Both the position numbers and the translations under genes were made by a program. Shown piece after piece: positions 8,327 through 15,374 of a stretch of DNA of 64,000 nucleotides. The stretch lies in assembly GCF_007558865.1 (NCBI RefSeq), contig NZ_VLPK01000006.1, forward strand, positions 62,001 to 126,000. Direction: 5' to 3'. Under the pieces are notes generated by a model. The model was not told where the DNA came from. It worked only from the letters and a program-made list of their open reading frames with translations, and searched no databases. Within the stretch, counting starts at the first letter, position 1. Every line of letters begins with the position of its first letter. Source of the DNA: Mucilaginibacter corticis. GTDB taxonomy: Bacteria > Bacteroidota > Bacteroidia > Sphingobacteriales > Sphingobacteriaceae.

Positions 8327-9082
8327 TCAACTAACGTTGATGGACATACCGCCGTCGATGACATAATCACCTCCGGTGATATAGGAGGCATCTTGAGAGG
8401 AAAGAAATGACACCAGTTTTCCGATCTCACCGGGTTCCCCGTACCTTTTCAATAAGACTTTCTGGGATATCGTATCCGCAAATTTTTCAAGTGCGGCAGC
8501 CGGGGCACCGCTTTTTCCAAAAATCGGCGTGCTGAACGGCCCGGGCGAAATGGCATTTACACGGATGCCTTTAGGCGCTAATTCAATGGCGGCAACCCTT
8601 GCCAATGATTTCAGCGCCGCTTTGCTGGCGCTGTATACGGACCTGTTTTGCGTACCCTGTGTAGCGCTGAGTGCTAATATGAAGATCACGGAAGCACCAC
8701 TTTCCATGAGCGGTAAAAATTTCTGCAAGGTGAAAAAGGCACCCTTAAAATTCACATCCATGATTTCATCGAATTGCGCTTCAGTTGTTTCCTCAATAGA
8801 TGACATATACATGATGCCTGCTTTAATGACCAGCATATCAACGTGCCCGAATTGTTTCTTTATTTGATCTGCCAGTTGGCTTAAGTCTGCGATATTTGAT
8901 TGGTCGGCGACAATACCTGTGGTGCCCGGGCCTAATGTCTGCTCAGCTTCTTTAACAGCGTTTTGACTTCTGCCGGTGATCACTACTTCGGCCCCTTGCG
9001 CGATCAGTTCCTTTGCTATTCCATAACCGATGCCGCTATTTCCTCCGGTGATGACGGCAACTTTATCTTTATGTTTTTTCAT
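8327..9082 (-). CDS. Short-chain dehydrogenase/reductase
   Basis: 251 residues. The cofactor motif TGGNSGIGYG is near 10-19, the catalytic triad is in ILALSAT and YSASKAA, and the C-terminus has GGDYVIDGGMSINVS. The usual NNAG is IKAG here, a mild departure. The start at MKKHKDKVAVITGG is chosen because the longer frame adds an atypical arginine-rich extension. It is the last gene of a four-gene minus-strand operon, 5 bp after the cupin gene. The substrate is unknown. Confidence 0.9.
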   Translation of the reverse strand: MKKHKDKVAVITGGNSGIGYGIAKELIAQGAEVVITGRSQNAVKEAEQTLGPGTTGIVADQSNIADLSQLADQIKKQFGHVDMLVIKAGIMYMSSIEETTEAQFDEIMDVNFKGAFFTLQKFLPLMESGASVIFILALSATQGTQNRSVYSASKAALKSLARVAAIELAPKGIRVNAISPGPFSTPIFGKSGAPAAALEKFADTISQKVLLKRYGEPGEIGKLVSFLSSQDASYITGGDYVIDGGMSINVS

Positions 9083-9087
9083 TTTTG

Positions 9088-9609
9088 TCAGGCCGTCTTG
9101 CGCACGGCGCCGAAAACGACAAATAGGATTGTGCAATCATGGCCGGACCGGTTACGCCAGCTGTGAAACGTTCCGTTCGTTACCATCAGGTCCCCGGTGG
9201 TCATCATTACTTCGTGTAATTTGCCATCTTCGCCGGGGTATCCGGCGGTAACTTCGCCACCGAGAACTATGGCGAGGTCGATACTGTCCGTGCGGTGCAT
9301 CCCTTCGCCCTCGCCGGGAATCATTGCCGGCGTACCCATATCGATCGGGCCTGAGGTCCTGAGTTCGCCCGGCCCTTTTTCCGTTTCAGGCGGGAGCGTA
9401 AACAGGTCAATCCGCATACTGCCGGGCGGGCCAAAAATGCCTAATTTCTGGAATTCGCCTAAAACTTCCTCCTGCCTGACCGGCAGATCGGGAACCCGGT
9501 CGAATCCCCAGAGATTGGTGAGGAAGTCAATGGCGGAGGTGTCGAAGCTATCCGTCCTAGTGGCTACGCCGTTTTGGCCTTCTGCCGTAATGATTCTTTT
9601 GATTTGCAT
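9088..9609 (-). CDS. Cupin-domain protein
   Basis: 173 residues. The C-terminal half has the cupin signature, with GMHRTDSIDLAIVLGGEVTA as motif 1 and GDLMVTNGTFHSWRNRSG as motif 2. The N-terminal half (residues 1-80) is a conserved extension ending in FTLPPETEKG. Cupins of this form are often metal-dependent small-molecule enzymes or binding proteins. The start MQIKRIITAEGQNG is chosen over a longer lysine-rich frame that overlaps the upstream gene. It sits between the anti-sigma-like gene and an SDR, suggesting one pathway. Confidence 0.8.
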   Translation of the reverse strand: MQIKRIITAEGQNGVATRTDSFDTSAIDFLTNLWGFDRVPDLPVRQEEVLGEFQKLGIFGPPGSMRIDLFTLPPETEKGPGELRTSGPIDMGTPAMIPGEGEGMHRTDSIDLAIVLGGEVTAGYPGEDGKLHEVMMTTGDLMVTNGTFHSWRNRSGHDCTILFVVFGAVRKTA

Positions 9610-9613
9610 GTTT

Positions 9614-9874
9614 TTAATTAATTTTTTCCAGGCTTGCTGCAATTTGTTTTTGCATTTCCTTTTTAAGATCGTCGTCAAGTTGTGTTACCTTGATGAACTG
9701 AAATTTATGAATCAAGTCATTGATCATGATGCTTTGTTGTTCGTAAACCCGGCATAAGGAACAACAGGCCAGGTGAAGTTGTAATGCCATCTCCTCGCGC
9801 ATAGTGATGCCGCCGATCTGTTTTTTCTCGATCAGAAACGTCGCCTTTTTACAGTTGGAGATAATTTCTTTCAA
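9614..9874 (-). CDS. Zinc-finger anti-sigma-like small protein
   Basis: 86 residues with C8, then H34-x3-C38-x2-C41 (HLACCSLC), the spacing of zf-HC2/ZAS anti-sigma domains. Homologous Bacteroidota proteins usually follow an ECF sigma factor gene and lack a membrane helix, as here. No sigma factor is present; the gene is 2 bp after an SDR gene and 4 bp before the cupin gene. Either the sigma partner is elsewhere, or the domain is used as a stand-alone zinc or redox sensor. Confidence 0.65.
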   Translation of the reverse strand: MKEIISNCKKATFLIEKKQIGGITMREEMALQLHLACCSLCRVYEQQSIMINDLIHKFQFIKVTQLDDDLKKEMQKQIAASLEKIN

Positions 9875-9876
9875 GC

Positions 9877-10803
9877 TTATCTGATGAACCGGTGAATAGC
9901 TATATCGGCGTTATCCTGATAGGTAGTATTTTTCAGATCCGTGTAGAAAGTGCTTTGGTCAACGACATCGCCTGATAACTTACCTTCTCTGCTTGCATAA
10001 AAAACGCCGCTTTTATACCGATCGTCCGAAACGCCATCTACCAGGCGTTTTACCCCTGTTTCCAAGCTATGCACCATGTCTCCTAATAAAGGAAACACAA
10101 TAGGCATCATGATATATTTCAGCATAAAGCGCATAGGCGCAGGCAAACTGTCCGGAGCCCCTGTTCCTTTGGTGTTCCCGGGACTCATCACCACAAATTT
10201 GAGGTCGGGATGTTTTCTGGCCATGGCTAAGGCCCACATCGTTCCAGCATATTTCACGTAGCCGTAAGCCTGCGTTACATCGAAATGTTTGCCGAAATAG
10301 GAACCATCCAAAACGCCGGCAAATTCATTAATAGAAGAATTCTTCATGGCAACCGGTTTCATGCCAAGGCTTTTTACGCCCGGTACTGCTTCGGCACTTA
10401 CGAATAACACCGTTTTTCCTAACAGATCACGCTTGATCAATTCTTCAACTAACACAACATTACCTAAGATATTCGTGGCGGCCAATTGATTCATACCGGA
10501 AGGGGTGATTTGCGAAGCAGTCTTTCCAACCATTCCACCTGCATTTAAAATTACGGCATCGATAGGTTCCTTTATTTTTTCTACGGCATTTCTTACCGAA
10601 CCTGCATCCGAAACATCGCCTATCAAGATCTCAAAGATCTTCTTTCCCGTTTGCGCCTCCAAGTCTTTTTTTGCTAACTCGGCTTTTACCTGGTTTCTGC
10701 AGAAAAGAATGACCTTTTTGGTTTCTTTTTTTAAGGCCAACTGGCGGGCAGCTTCTTTACCTAGCCCGGCATTCGCGCCGGTAATTAAAATACTTTCGTT
10801 CAT
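9877..10803 (-). CDS. SDR-family oxidoreductase
   Basis: 308 residues with TGANAGLGKEAARQLAL at the N-terminus (Rossmann GxxxGxG), LNAGGM in the middle, and YGYVKYAG providing the Tyr-x3-Lys catalytic pair. The length and the C-terminal extension resemble protochlorophyllide-reductase-like and retinol-dehydrogenase-like SDRs. The start is set at MNESILITGA (10803). It is the first gene of the operon downstream of the MarR regulator, with a 129-bp intergenic region carrying inverted repeats, so MarR control is plausible. Confidence 0.85.
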   Translation of the reverse strand: MNESILITGANAGLGKEAARQLALKKETKKVILFCRNQVKAELAKKDLEAQTGKKIFEILIGDVSDAGSVRNAVEKIKEPIDAVILNAGGMVGKTASQITPSGMNQLAATNILGNVVLVEELIKRDLLGKTVLFVSAEAVPGVKSLGMKPVAMKNSSINEFAGVLDGSYFGKHFDVTQAYGYVKYAGTMWALAMARKHPDLKFVVMSPGNTKGTGAPDSLPAPMRFMLKYIMMPIVFPLLGDMVHSLETGVKRLVDGVSDDRYKSGVFYASREGKLSGDVVDQSTFYTDLKNTTYQDNADIAIHRFIR

Positions 10804-10854
10804 ATTTATATTTCGATTATGCAATAGTACGGATATCGAAATAGTATTCTAATA

Positions 10855-10876
10855 TGAATCATTTTTTTTAGATTCA
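10855..10876. promoter_or_regulatory. Inverted repeat in the MarR-SDR intergenic region
   Basis: TGAATC (10855-10860) and GATTCA (10871-10876) are perfect arms around a T-rich 10-nt spacer. A second short dyad, ATTC/GAAT, overlaps it at 10847-10859. The position between the MarR gene and the SDR operon fits an operator, but MarR sites usually have shorter spacers, so this is tentative. Confidence 0.3.
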
Positions 10877-10932
10877 AATGACATTACTTGTATTTAAAAA
10901 CTGTCCGGACTTCTTAATATTCAACTAAAAAA

Positions 10933-11370
10933 TCACTTGTTCATCGAAGCGGTGAGCTGCATGAGATTAGTGATCAGAATTCCTTGTTCTACTTCGCTCA
11001 AATGGCCTAAGACCTTATTGGCCATGATCTCCTTCTGGTTGTTGAATTCTTTATAGGATGCCTTTCCTTTCCGGTCAAGCTCAACTTTTACGACCCGCCG
11101 GTCATCACTAGAATTATAGCGTAAGAGGAATTTATTGGCGACCAGCTTATCGACGATAGTGGTTAGTGTGCTCAGGGGAGCTTGCAGAAAGTCTGCGATG
11201 TCACTCATTTTGACACTTTTTTTTCCGCCTATAAAATCGATAATGAATAATTCTTTCTCATTTAGATTACCGCAGAGCTTGCAACAATGCTCGGATTCAG
11301 TTTTTATCGCACTGCTCAAATTGTACATGGCAGATATGAATTTTTCCGCATTTGTCGCTTCTGCTTTCAT
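10933..11370 (-). CDS. MarR-family transcriptional regulator
   Basis: 145 residues. The winged helix-turn-helix is seen in VKMSDIADFLQAPLSTLTTI and the wing in SSDDRRVVKVELDRKG, the standard MarR DRR signature. The N-terminal helix has a CC pair and a further Cys (HCCKLCGN), which could make it redox- or metal-responsive. It lies upstream of and in the same direction as the SDR / anti-sigma / cupin / SDR genes and probably regulates them. Confidence 0.9.
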   Translation of the reverse strand: MKAEATNAEKFISAMYNLSSAIKTESEHCCKLCGNLNEKELFIIDFIGGKKSVKMSDIADFLQAPLSTLTTIVDKLVANKFLLRYNSSDDRRVVKVELDRKGKASYKEFNNQKEIMANKVLGHLSEVEQGILITNLMQLTASMNK

Positions 11371-11595
11371 AATTTTCTGAACTATATTTAATTTAAGCTA
11401 CGAAAATAGGGGATTAAATCAAAGATCACGCGATCCTTCGTTGGATATTCCGGATAGCTTGACCATACGATTTCGTAAGATATAGACTACCAATTTGTGT
11501 AATTACTGTGGAAAAAATTCATATTATAATCAATGAATTAAGACGGTCAAAGTTTTTCGGAATTGATTGTATGCAATTCCGGAACGAGATGATCA

Positions 11596-12060
11596 ATGGC
11601 TTCGGATTATCCCTATTACCTGCTTAAACCACAGTTTTTCTACTCGCATAAAAAATCTTACCAGCGTGAGGCCTTAACTTACATAGATCAACATTACCAA
11701 CCAGGCGACGCGGTTTATGTATACTGGAATAATTTATCAGGTTACAGGCTTTATAAGCTGATGTACAATTTTAAGTATAACGCCATTGAGGGTACCGACC
11801 AAAGGCTAAAGTCAAAAGATTACGCCGACTATTATCACAACCTTAGCCCCGATTTTAATAAATTTAAAAAGGCAAAAAGGGTTTGGCTGGTTTACAATAC
11901 CGAGTTTATCACAGATATAGGTGATATGATAGATTCTCCGGCCTGGTATTACCGTGTCAGCCCGGATGCCCGTCTTGTACAGGAATTATCAAAAACTTAT
12001 CAGCCATCACTTCAATTTTCGGGGACAGATGTAACCGTGCAATTATTGGAATTAAAGTAA
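11596..12060 (+). pseudogene. C-terminal remnant of a membrane glycosyltransferase-like protein
   Basis: 154 residues with no membrane helix or signal. The pattern SYQREALTYIDQHYQPGDAVYVYWNN followed by KAKRVWLVYNTEF resembles the soluble C-terminal domain of GT39/PMT-like multi-pass proteins, in which a short helix and GD-x-V-x-VYY strand follow the last membrane helix. An in-frame stop lies 6 bp upstream of the ATG, and no membrane part is present in any frame, so this looks like a tail fragment. The family assignment is inferred. Confidence 0.4.
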
Positions 12061-12072
12061 AAAACGAATTAA

Positions 12073-12219
12073 TTATGATCTGCCCGATCTAAGTATGTGA
12101 ATCATGAGTAATACGATTTTGATATGGCTAACCATCCCTGCGCTTTTAAAGAATTGATCCGAGCATAAAAACACTGAAGCAATAAGTATCAAAACCGACC
12201 CGGCAACAGCAACATCCAT
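12073..12219 (-). CDS. Possible 48-residue membrane peptide
   Basis: An open frame from ATG 12219 to TAA 12073 encodes two hydrophobic stretches (VAGSVLILIASVFLCS and IKIVLLMIHIL). It is convergent with the glycosyltransferase remnant. No homologue is recognised and no ribosome-binding site is clear; it may be chance. The rest of 12061-12422 holds only the palindrome at 12305. Confidence 0.2.
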   Translation of the reverse strand: MDVAVAGSVLILIASVFLCSDQFFKSAGMVSHIKIVLLMIHILRSGRS

Positions 12220-12304
12220 AACTTAAGCTTGATGGTTATACCCCAAAGTAAATGCAAGTTAGGGTTTTTATTCGGGACGGCGGCACCTGAAAATTTGACA
12301 CCGG

Positions 12305-12323
12305 CGCTGAAAAATTTTCAGCG
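12305..12323. promoter_or_regulatory. Perfect palindrome upstream of hsp20
   Basis: CGCTGAAAA and TTTTCAGCG flank a single A, about 100 bp before the Hsp20 start. It could be a stress-regulator operator; without a following T-run on the plus strand a terminator is less likely. A gapped weak copy (TGAAAATTT) lies just before it at 12288. Confidence 0.35.
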
Positions 12324-12422
12324 GGAAACTGCAATTTTTTCCGCGTTAACCGGCTGGCACAGGGTTTGTTGTCTGGGCATTAGTTTAATTAATTTTATTG
12401 TTAACTTTTAAAAGAGAAGGCC

Positions 12423-12860
12423 ATGACCTTAGTTAAATTCAACAACAACCGTAACAACACATTAATGCCAGGCTTTAGTGATGTTTTTGATTCCATCTTT
12501 AACGACACTTTTTTCAGCGACCGCATGATCACCCGTGTTCCCGCAGTGAACATTAGCGAAAGCGAGAACAACTATCATGTGGAACTGGCAGCGCCGGGCT
12601 TGAAAAAAGAGGATTTCAAACTGAACCTGGAACGTAATCAGCTGAGCATTTCGGTGGAAAAAAGTGCTGATCAACAGGACAATCAAAAGAACTACAGTAA
12701 ACGCGAATATAGCTATAGCTCGTTCGTGCGTTCATTCACGCTGACAGAAAGTGCCGACCATGCTAATATCAAGGCCGCTTACACCGATGGCATCCTGCGC
12801 ATTGATATCGCTAAACGCGAAGAAGCCAAAGCGGTTCGCCGTCAGATCGAAATTAAATAA
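12423..12860 (+). CDS. Small heat shock protein, Hsp20 family
   Basis: 145 residues with an alpha-crystallin domain (about 38-140): VPAVNISESENNYHVELAAPG, then LKKEDFKLNLERNQLSIS and the AAYTDGILRIDIAK strand; the C-terminal IEIK corresponds to the I-x-I tail. It binds unfolding proteins without ATP. A good Shine-Dalgarno-like AGAGAAGG lies 3-10 bp before the ATG, unusual in this window, and a terminator follows directly, so it is a single-gene unit. Confidence 0.95.
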   Translation: MTLVKFNNNRNNTLMPGFSDVFDSIFNDTFFSDRMITRVPAVNISESENNYHVELAAPGLKKEDFKLNLERNQLSISVEKSADQQDNQKNYSKREYSYSSFVRSFTLTESADHANIKAAYTDGILRIDIAKREEAKAVRRQIEIK

Positions 12861-12887
12861 GTGCGATAATAGTTTCTGACCAGAGAG

Positions 12888-12911
12888 GCTCCTGCTTATG
12901 CAGGAGCTTTT
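12888..12911 (+). terminator. Rho-independent terminator of hsp20
   Basis: GCTCCTGC-TTAT-GCAGGAGC (12888-12907), an eight-pair perfect stem followed by TTTT, 28 bp after the hsp20 stop. Confidence 0.85.
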
Positions 12912-12926
12912 CCAATTTTACACGCT

Positions 12927-13220
12927 ATGAAAACACGATTTTATATCTTGCTCAGCCTGAAAACACCGCAGGGTTTTACGGACTACGGCCAGTATTTTTT
13001 CGGCAACGACCGTGATGTAGCTTATGGCCTCTTCGCTCAATTGAAAGGCAGCGCTGACATGAAGGACAATTGCCTGCTGCACATCGACCTGATGGAAACG
13101 GTTAACGAACTCCCGGTAAGAATAAAAACGATTTGTTGTACCCTGGACGAGTTAGGCGCGAACTGTAAACTGATCGCGCGTGAAGTGTTCCGTTTAAAAA
13201 ACCTGAAGGAAATGGTATGA
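12927..13220 (+). CDS. Conserved hypothetical protein
   Basis: 97 residues, soluble, beginning MKTRFYILLSLKTPQGF and containing YGQYFFGNDRDVAYGLFAQLKG. The mixed alpha/beta pattern looks like a small cytosolic domain, but I do not recognise the family. Its end overlaps the next start by 4 bp, so the two genes are translationally coupled. Codon use is like that of its neighbours. Confidence 0.65.
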   Translation: MKTRFYILLSLKTPQGFTDYGQYFFGNDRDVAYGLFAQLKGSADMKDNCLLHIDLMETVNELPVRIKTICCTLDELGANCKLIAREVFRLKNLKEMV

Positions 13221-13417
13221 ACGATAAAGTATATATACTCCGGTTATTGCTTTTAGCTGTTGTAATGGGTGTGCTTTGCCTTGATACTATTTTATTGCTG
13301 ACCGGGCACGGACATCAATTGGAACATCGTAACACTTTGCTGACTTGTGCATTATTGTGGTTTGCCTCGTTGTTTTATACCCGAAACAGCGACGACGACT
13401 GGGCAGGTCAGTTTTAA
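13217..13417 (+). CDS. Small two-helix membrane protein
   Basis: 66 residues with two membrane helices (about 8-28 and 41-55) joined by a short loop GHGHQLEHRN. It overlaps the preceding gene by ATGA, and its stop overlaps the ATG of the transglutaminase remnant by one base. Function unknown. Confidence 0.5.
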   Translation: MNDKVYILRLLLLAVVMGVLCLDTILLLTGHGHQLEHRNTLLTCALLWFASLFYTRNSDDDWAGQF

Positions 13418-13599
13418 TGCCCATTGTAGACTGGATCCCTACCAATGTGAAATACCGCATTGGGTTTTCGAACGTAGAAATCTCTGCCTATGATACCGTT
13501 ACGCAACAAGCCGGGGTATGCAGGGATTTCGCCCACCCGGGCATCGCGCTCTGCCGCGCCCATTCCATACCGGCGCGTTATTTTACAGCTTATCACTGA
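13417..13599 (+). pseudogene. Transglutaminase-like protein fragment
   Basis: Sixty codons encode the core of a bacterial transglutaminase-like cysteine protease: VDWIPTNVKYRIG, then QQAGVCRDFAHPGIALCRA (catalytic Cys in the GVCRDFAH motif) and IPARYFTAYH, where it ends at TGA. The catalytic His and Asp that follow in intact proteins are missing, as is the N-terminal domain. It begins where the small membrane protein ends, so it may be a leftover from an internal deletion. Confidence 0.7.
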
Positions 13600-13674
13600 T
13601 ACTAAAAATTATTATCGGCAGCTAAAAACATAAAGATCACCGGATTGTACTAAGGAGACATTTATATAAAAGAA

Positions 13675-13845
13675 ATGTCAGACATTAACAATCATTATCA
13701 GGAACACGTCCATTGTCCGAAATGTGATGCCATCACCTACCGCAAAATTCCACGGGGCGAACTATTTGAGCGGTTTTTATACTGGTTACCATTTGACAGA
13801 TATCGCTGCTATAAATGTCTCCATAAGTTTTTTGTCAAAAATTAA
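13675..13845 (+). CDS. Small zinc-ribbon protein
   Basis: A 56-residue open frame from ATG 13675 encodes two CxxC pairs, CPKC near residue 14 and CYKC near residue 45, separated by an aromatic segment (FERFLYWLPF). The spacing suits one zinc ribbon. Similar short proteins occur in Sphingobacteriaceae, but no function is known. Confidence 0.55.
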   Translation: MSDINNHYQEHVHCPKCDAITYRKIPRGELFERFLYWLPFDRYRCYKCLHKFFVKN

Positions 13846-13866
13846 AACGTCCCAAAGCTATTTACT

Positions 13867-13953
13867 ATGAAATCAATCTACTTTTTTTTAACGCTTGTTG
13901 TGTTGGTCCTACTGGGAACGTACTATTACGGTGGATTGCGATTGCGGCCATAG
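13867..13953 (+). CDS. Possible 28-residue membrane peptide
   Basis: ATG 13867 to TAG 13953 encodes one hydrophobic helix (IYFFLTLVVLVLLGTYYY) and a basic tail GLRLRP. It starts 21 bp after the zinc-ribbon gene in the same direction. It could be a genuine small membrane protein or a fragment; there is no further support. Confidence 0.25.
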   Translation: MKSIYFFLTLVVLVLLGTYYYGGLRLRP

Positions 13954-14015
13954 ATGGCGTGCACTACTTAAAACAAATCTACGCGCTAAACAATGGCTGT
14001 CAGTGGTCTGTTATA

Positions 14016-14786
14016 TCAGACGTTTAATTCGATCCAGACCGGGGCATGATCGCTGCTGTGGGGCCAGCCCCGCACATCCGCATCCACCGCGCCCTTGACC
14101 AATTTATCCTTTAATTGCGTATTTAATAAAAAATGATCCAGCCGCAGCCCGGCATTCCGGCCATAAGCATCCCGCAAATAATCCCAAAAGGTATAAATTC
14201 GTTGATCGGGATAAAGCGTCCGAATCGCATCTGTCCAGCCCTGCTCCAGTAACAAACCAAACAGTTCCCGAGATTCTTTTCGAAACAGCGCATTATTGCG
14301 GTATTTTTCAGGCTTGTAGGTATCCAGTTCCGTCGGCATCACATTATAATCCCCTACCAGCGCCACCGGCAGATCAAATGCTGACAACTTGCGTGTATGC
14401 GCCATCAGCCGCCGCATCCACTCCAGTTTGTAATCAAACTTCGGCCCCGGGTAAGGGTTGCCGTTCGGCAAATACAAACAACCGATCACCACCCCATTGA
14501 TAAAGGCTTCAATATAACGGCTATGGGTATCATTTTCATCACCATCCAAACCCCGCCGCGTTTCTTTGATTTCGTGTTTGGATAGGATCGCTACCCCGTT
14601 CCAGCTTTGCTGGCCCTGCCAGATGGCGTTGTAGCCAAATTCTTTCAGGACGTTTTCGGGAAAAGCCTGGTCGGTGCATTTAAGTTCCTGCAAACAAACG
14701 ACATCCGGCCCGGCCTCTTCCAGCCAGCGGAGCAGGTTGGTCAACCGGCCATTAATGCCATTGATGTTATAACTTGCGATCTTCAC
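14016..14786 (-). CDS. xth: Exodeoxyribonuclease III
   Basis: 256 residues of the exonuclease-endonuclease-phosphatase fold: VKIASYNINGINGRL at the start, VVCLQELKC with the metal-binding Glu, LYLPNGNP, VALVGDYNVMP, RLDHFLLN and the C-terminal SDHAPVW with the catalytic His. It is an AP endonuclease and 3'-5' exonuclease in base-excision repair. I place the start at the GTG encoding VKIASYN, the normal family opening; the longer frame overlaps the divergent receiver gene. It fits with ligD as part of the repair content. Confidence 0.9.
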   Translation of the reverse strand: MKIASYNINGINGRLTNLLRWLEEAGPDVVCLQELKCTDQAFPENVLKEFGYNAIWQGQQSWNGVAILSKHEIKETRRGLDGDENDTHSRYIEAFINGVVIGCLYLPNGNPYPGPKFDYKLEWMRRLMAHTRKLSAFDLPVALVGDYNVMPTELDTYKPEKYRNNALFRKESRELFGLLLEQGWTDAIRTLYPDQRIYTFWDYLRDAYGRNAGLRLDHFLLNTQLKDKLVKGAVDADVRGWPHSSDHAPVWIELNV

Positions 14787-14895
14787 GCCTGTTGAACAGC
14801 CGCATTGAAGATTAGTTTGAATAGGAAGTATCAGGGCGGTTGCCGGATCGTGGCACCGTATTCGTCTGTACTGCTTAGAACTAATCTTACAGACT

Positions 14896-15258
14896 ATGGG
14901 CAAGCGGATATTGGTGCTGGATGATGATCAGCATATTTTGGATATTTTAACTTACATTTTAACGGAAGATGCTTATGAGGTAAAGGTGCTTGCCGATGGC
15001 CACCAGGTTGCAGCGGCCATTGAGCAGTTCGATCCGGCCCTGATTTTGATGGATGTGATGCTGGCCGACCTGGATGGATGGGTCATTTGCAGGCACTTAA
15101 AGGAAAGGCCGGAGACCAGTCACATCCCGGTGATCCTGATCTCGGGCACCCATGACCTGGCTGCAACGCTGCACCAGCAGGGTGCGCCAAATGATTTCAT
15201 GACCAAGCCATTCGACCTCGATGTTTTGCTTTCCAAAATAAAAGCGCAGCTGGTGTAG
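14896..15258 (+). CDS. Stand-alone response regulator receiver
   Basis: 120 residues, a single CheY-like domain: acidic pocket DDD (9-11), phosphoacceptor D53 in LILMDVML, the switch Thr in LISGTHD and K104 in FMTKPFD. There is no output domain. The PAS kinase 116 bp downstream on the same strand is the likely partner. Confidence 0.9.
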   Translation: MGKRILVLDDDQHILDILTYILTEDAYEVKVLADGHQVAAAIEQFDPALILMDVMLADLDGWVICRHLKERPETSHIPVILISGTHDLAATLHQQGAPNDFMTKPFDLDVLLSKIKAQLV

Positions 15259-15344
15259 CCCTGTTTTTAAGGCAGTCGTTCGTCCTGGCACGACATACCG
15301 GCAAAAATAAAACGGGGTGATATTCTACTTCTAATTTATATTTT

Positions 15345-15352
15345 TAACTTTG
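15345..15352 (+). promoter_or_regulatory. Candidate -7 element of the PAS kinase promoter
   Basis: TAACTTTG matches the Bacteroidota TAnnTTTG consensus, 22 bp before the kinase ATG. No exact TTG is seen at the -33 distance. Confidence 0.35.
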
Positions 15353-15374
15353 GAAGTAAACCAGGCCCGCCAAA

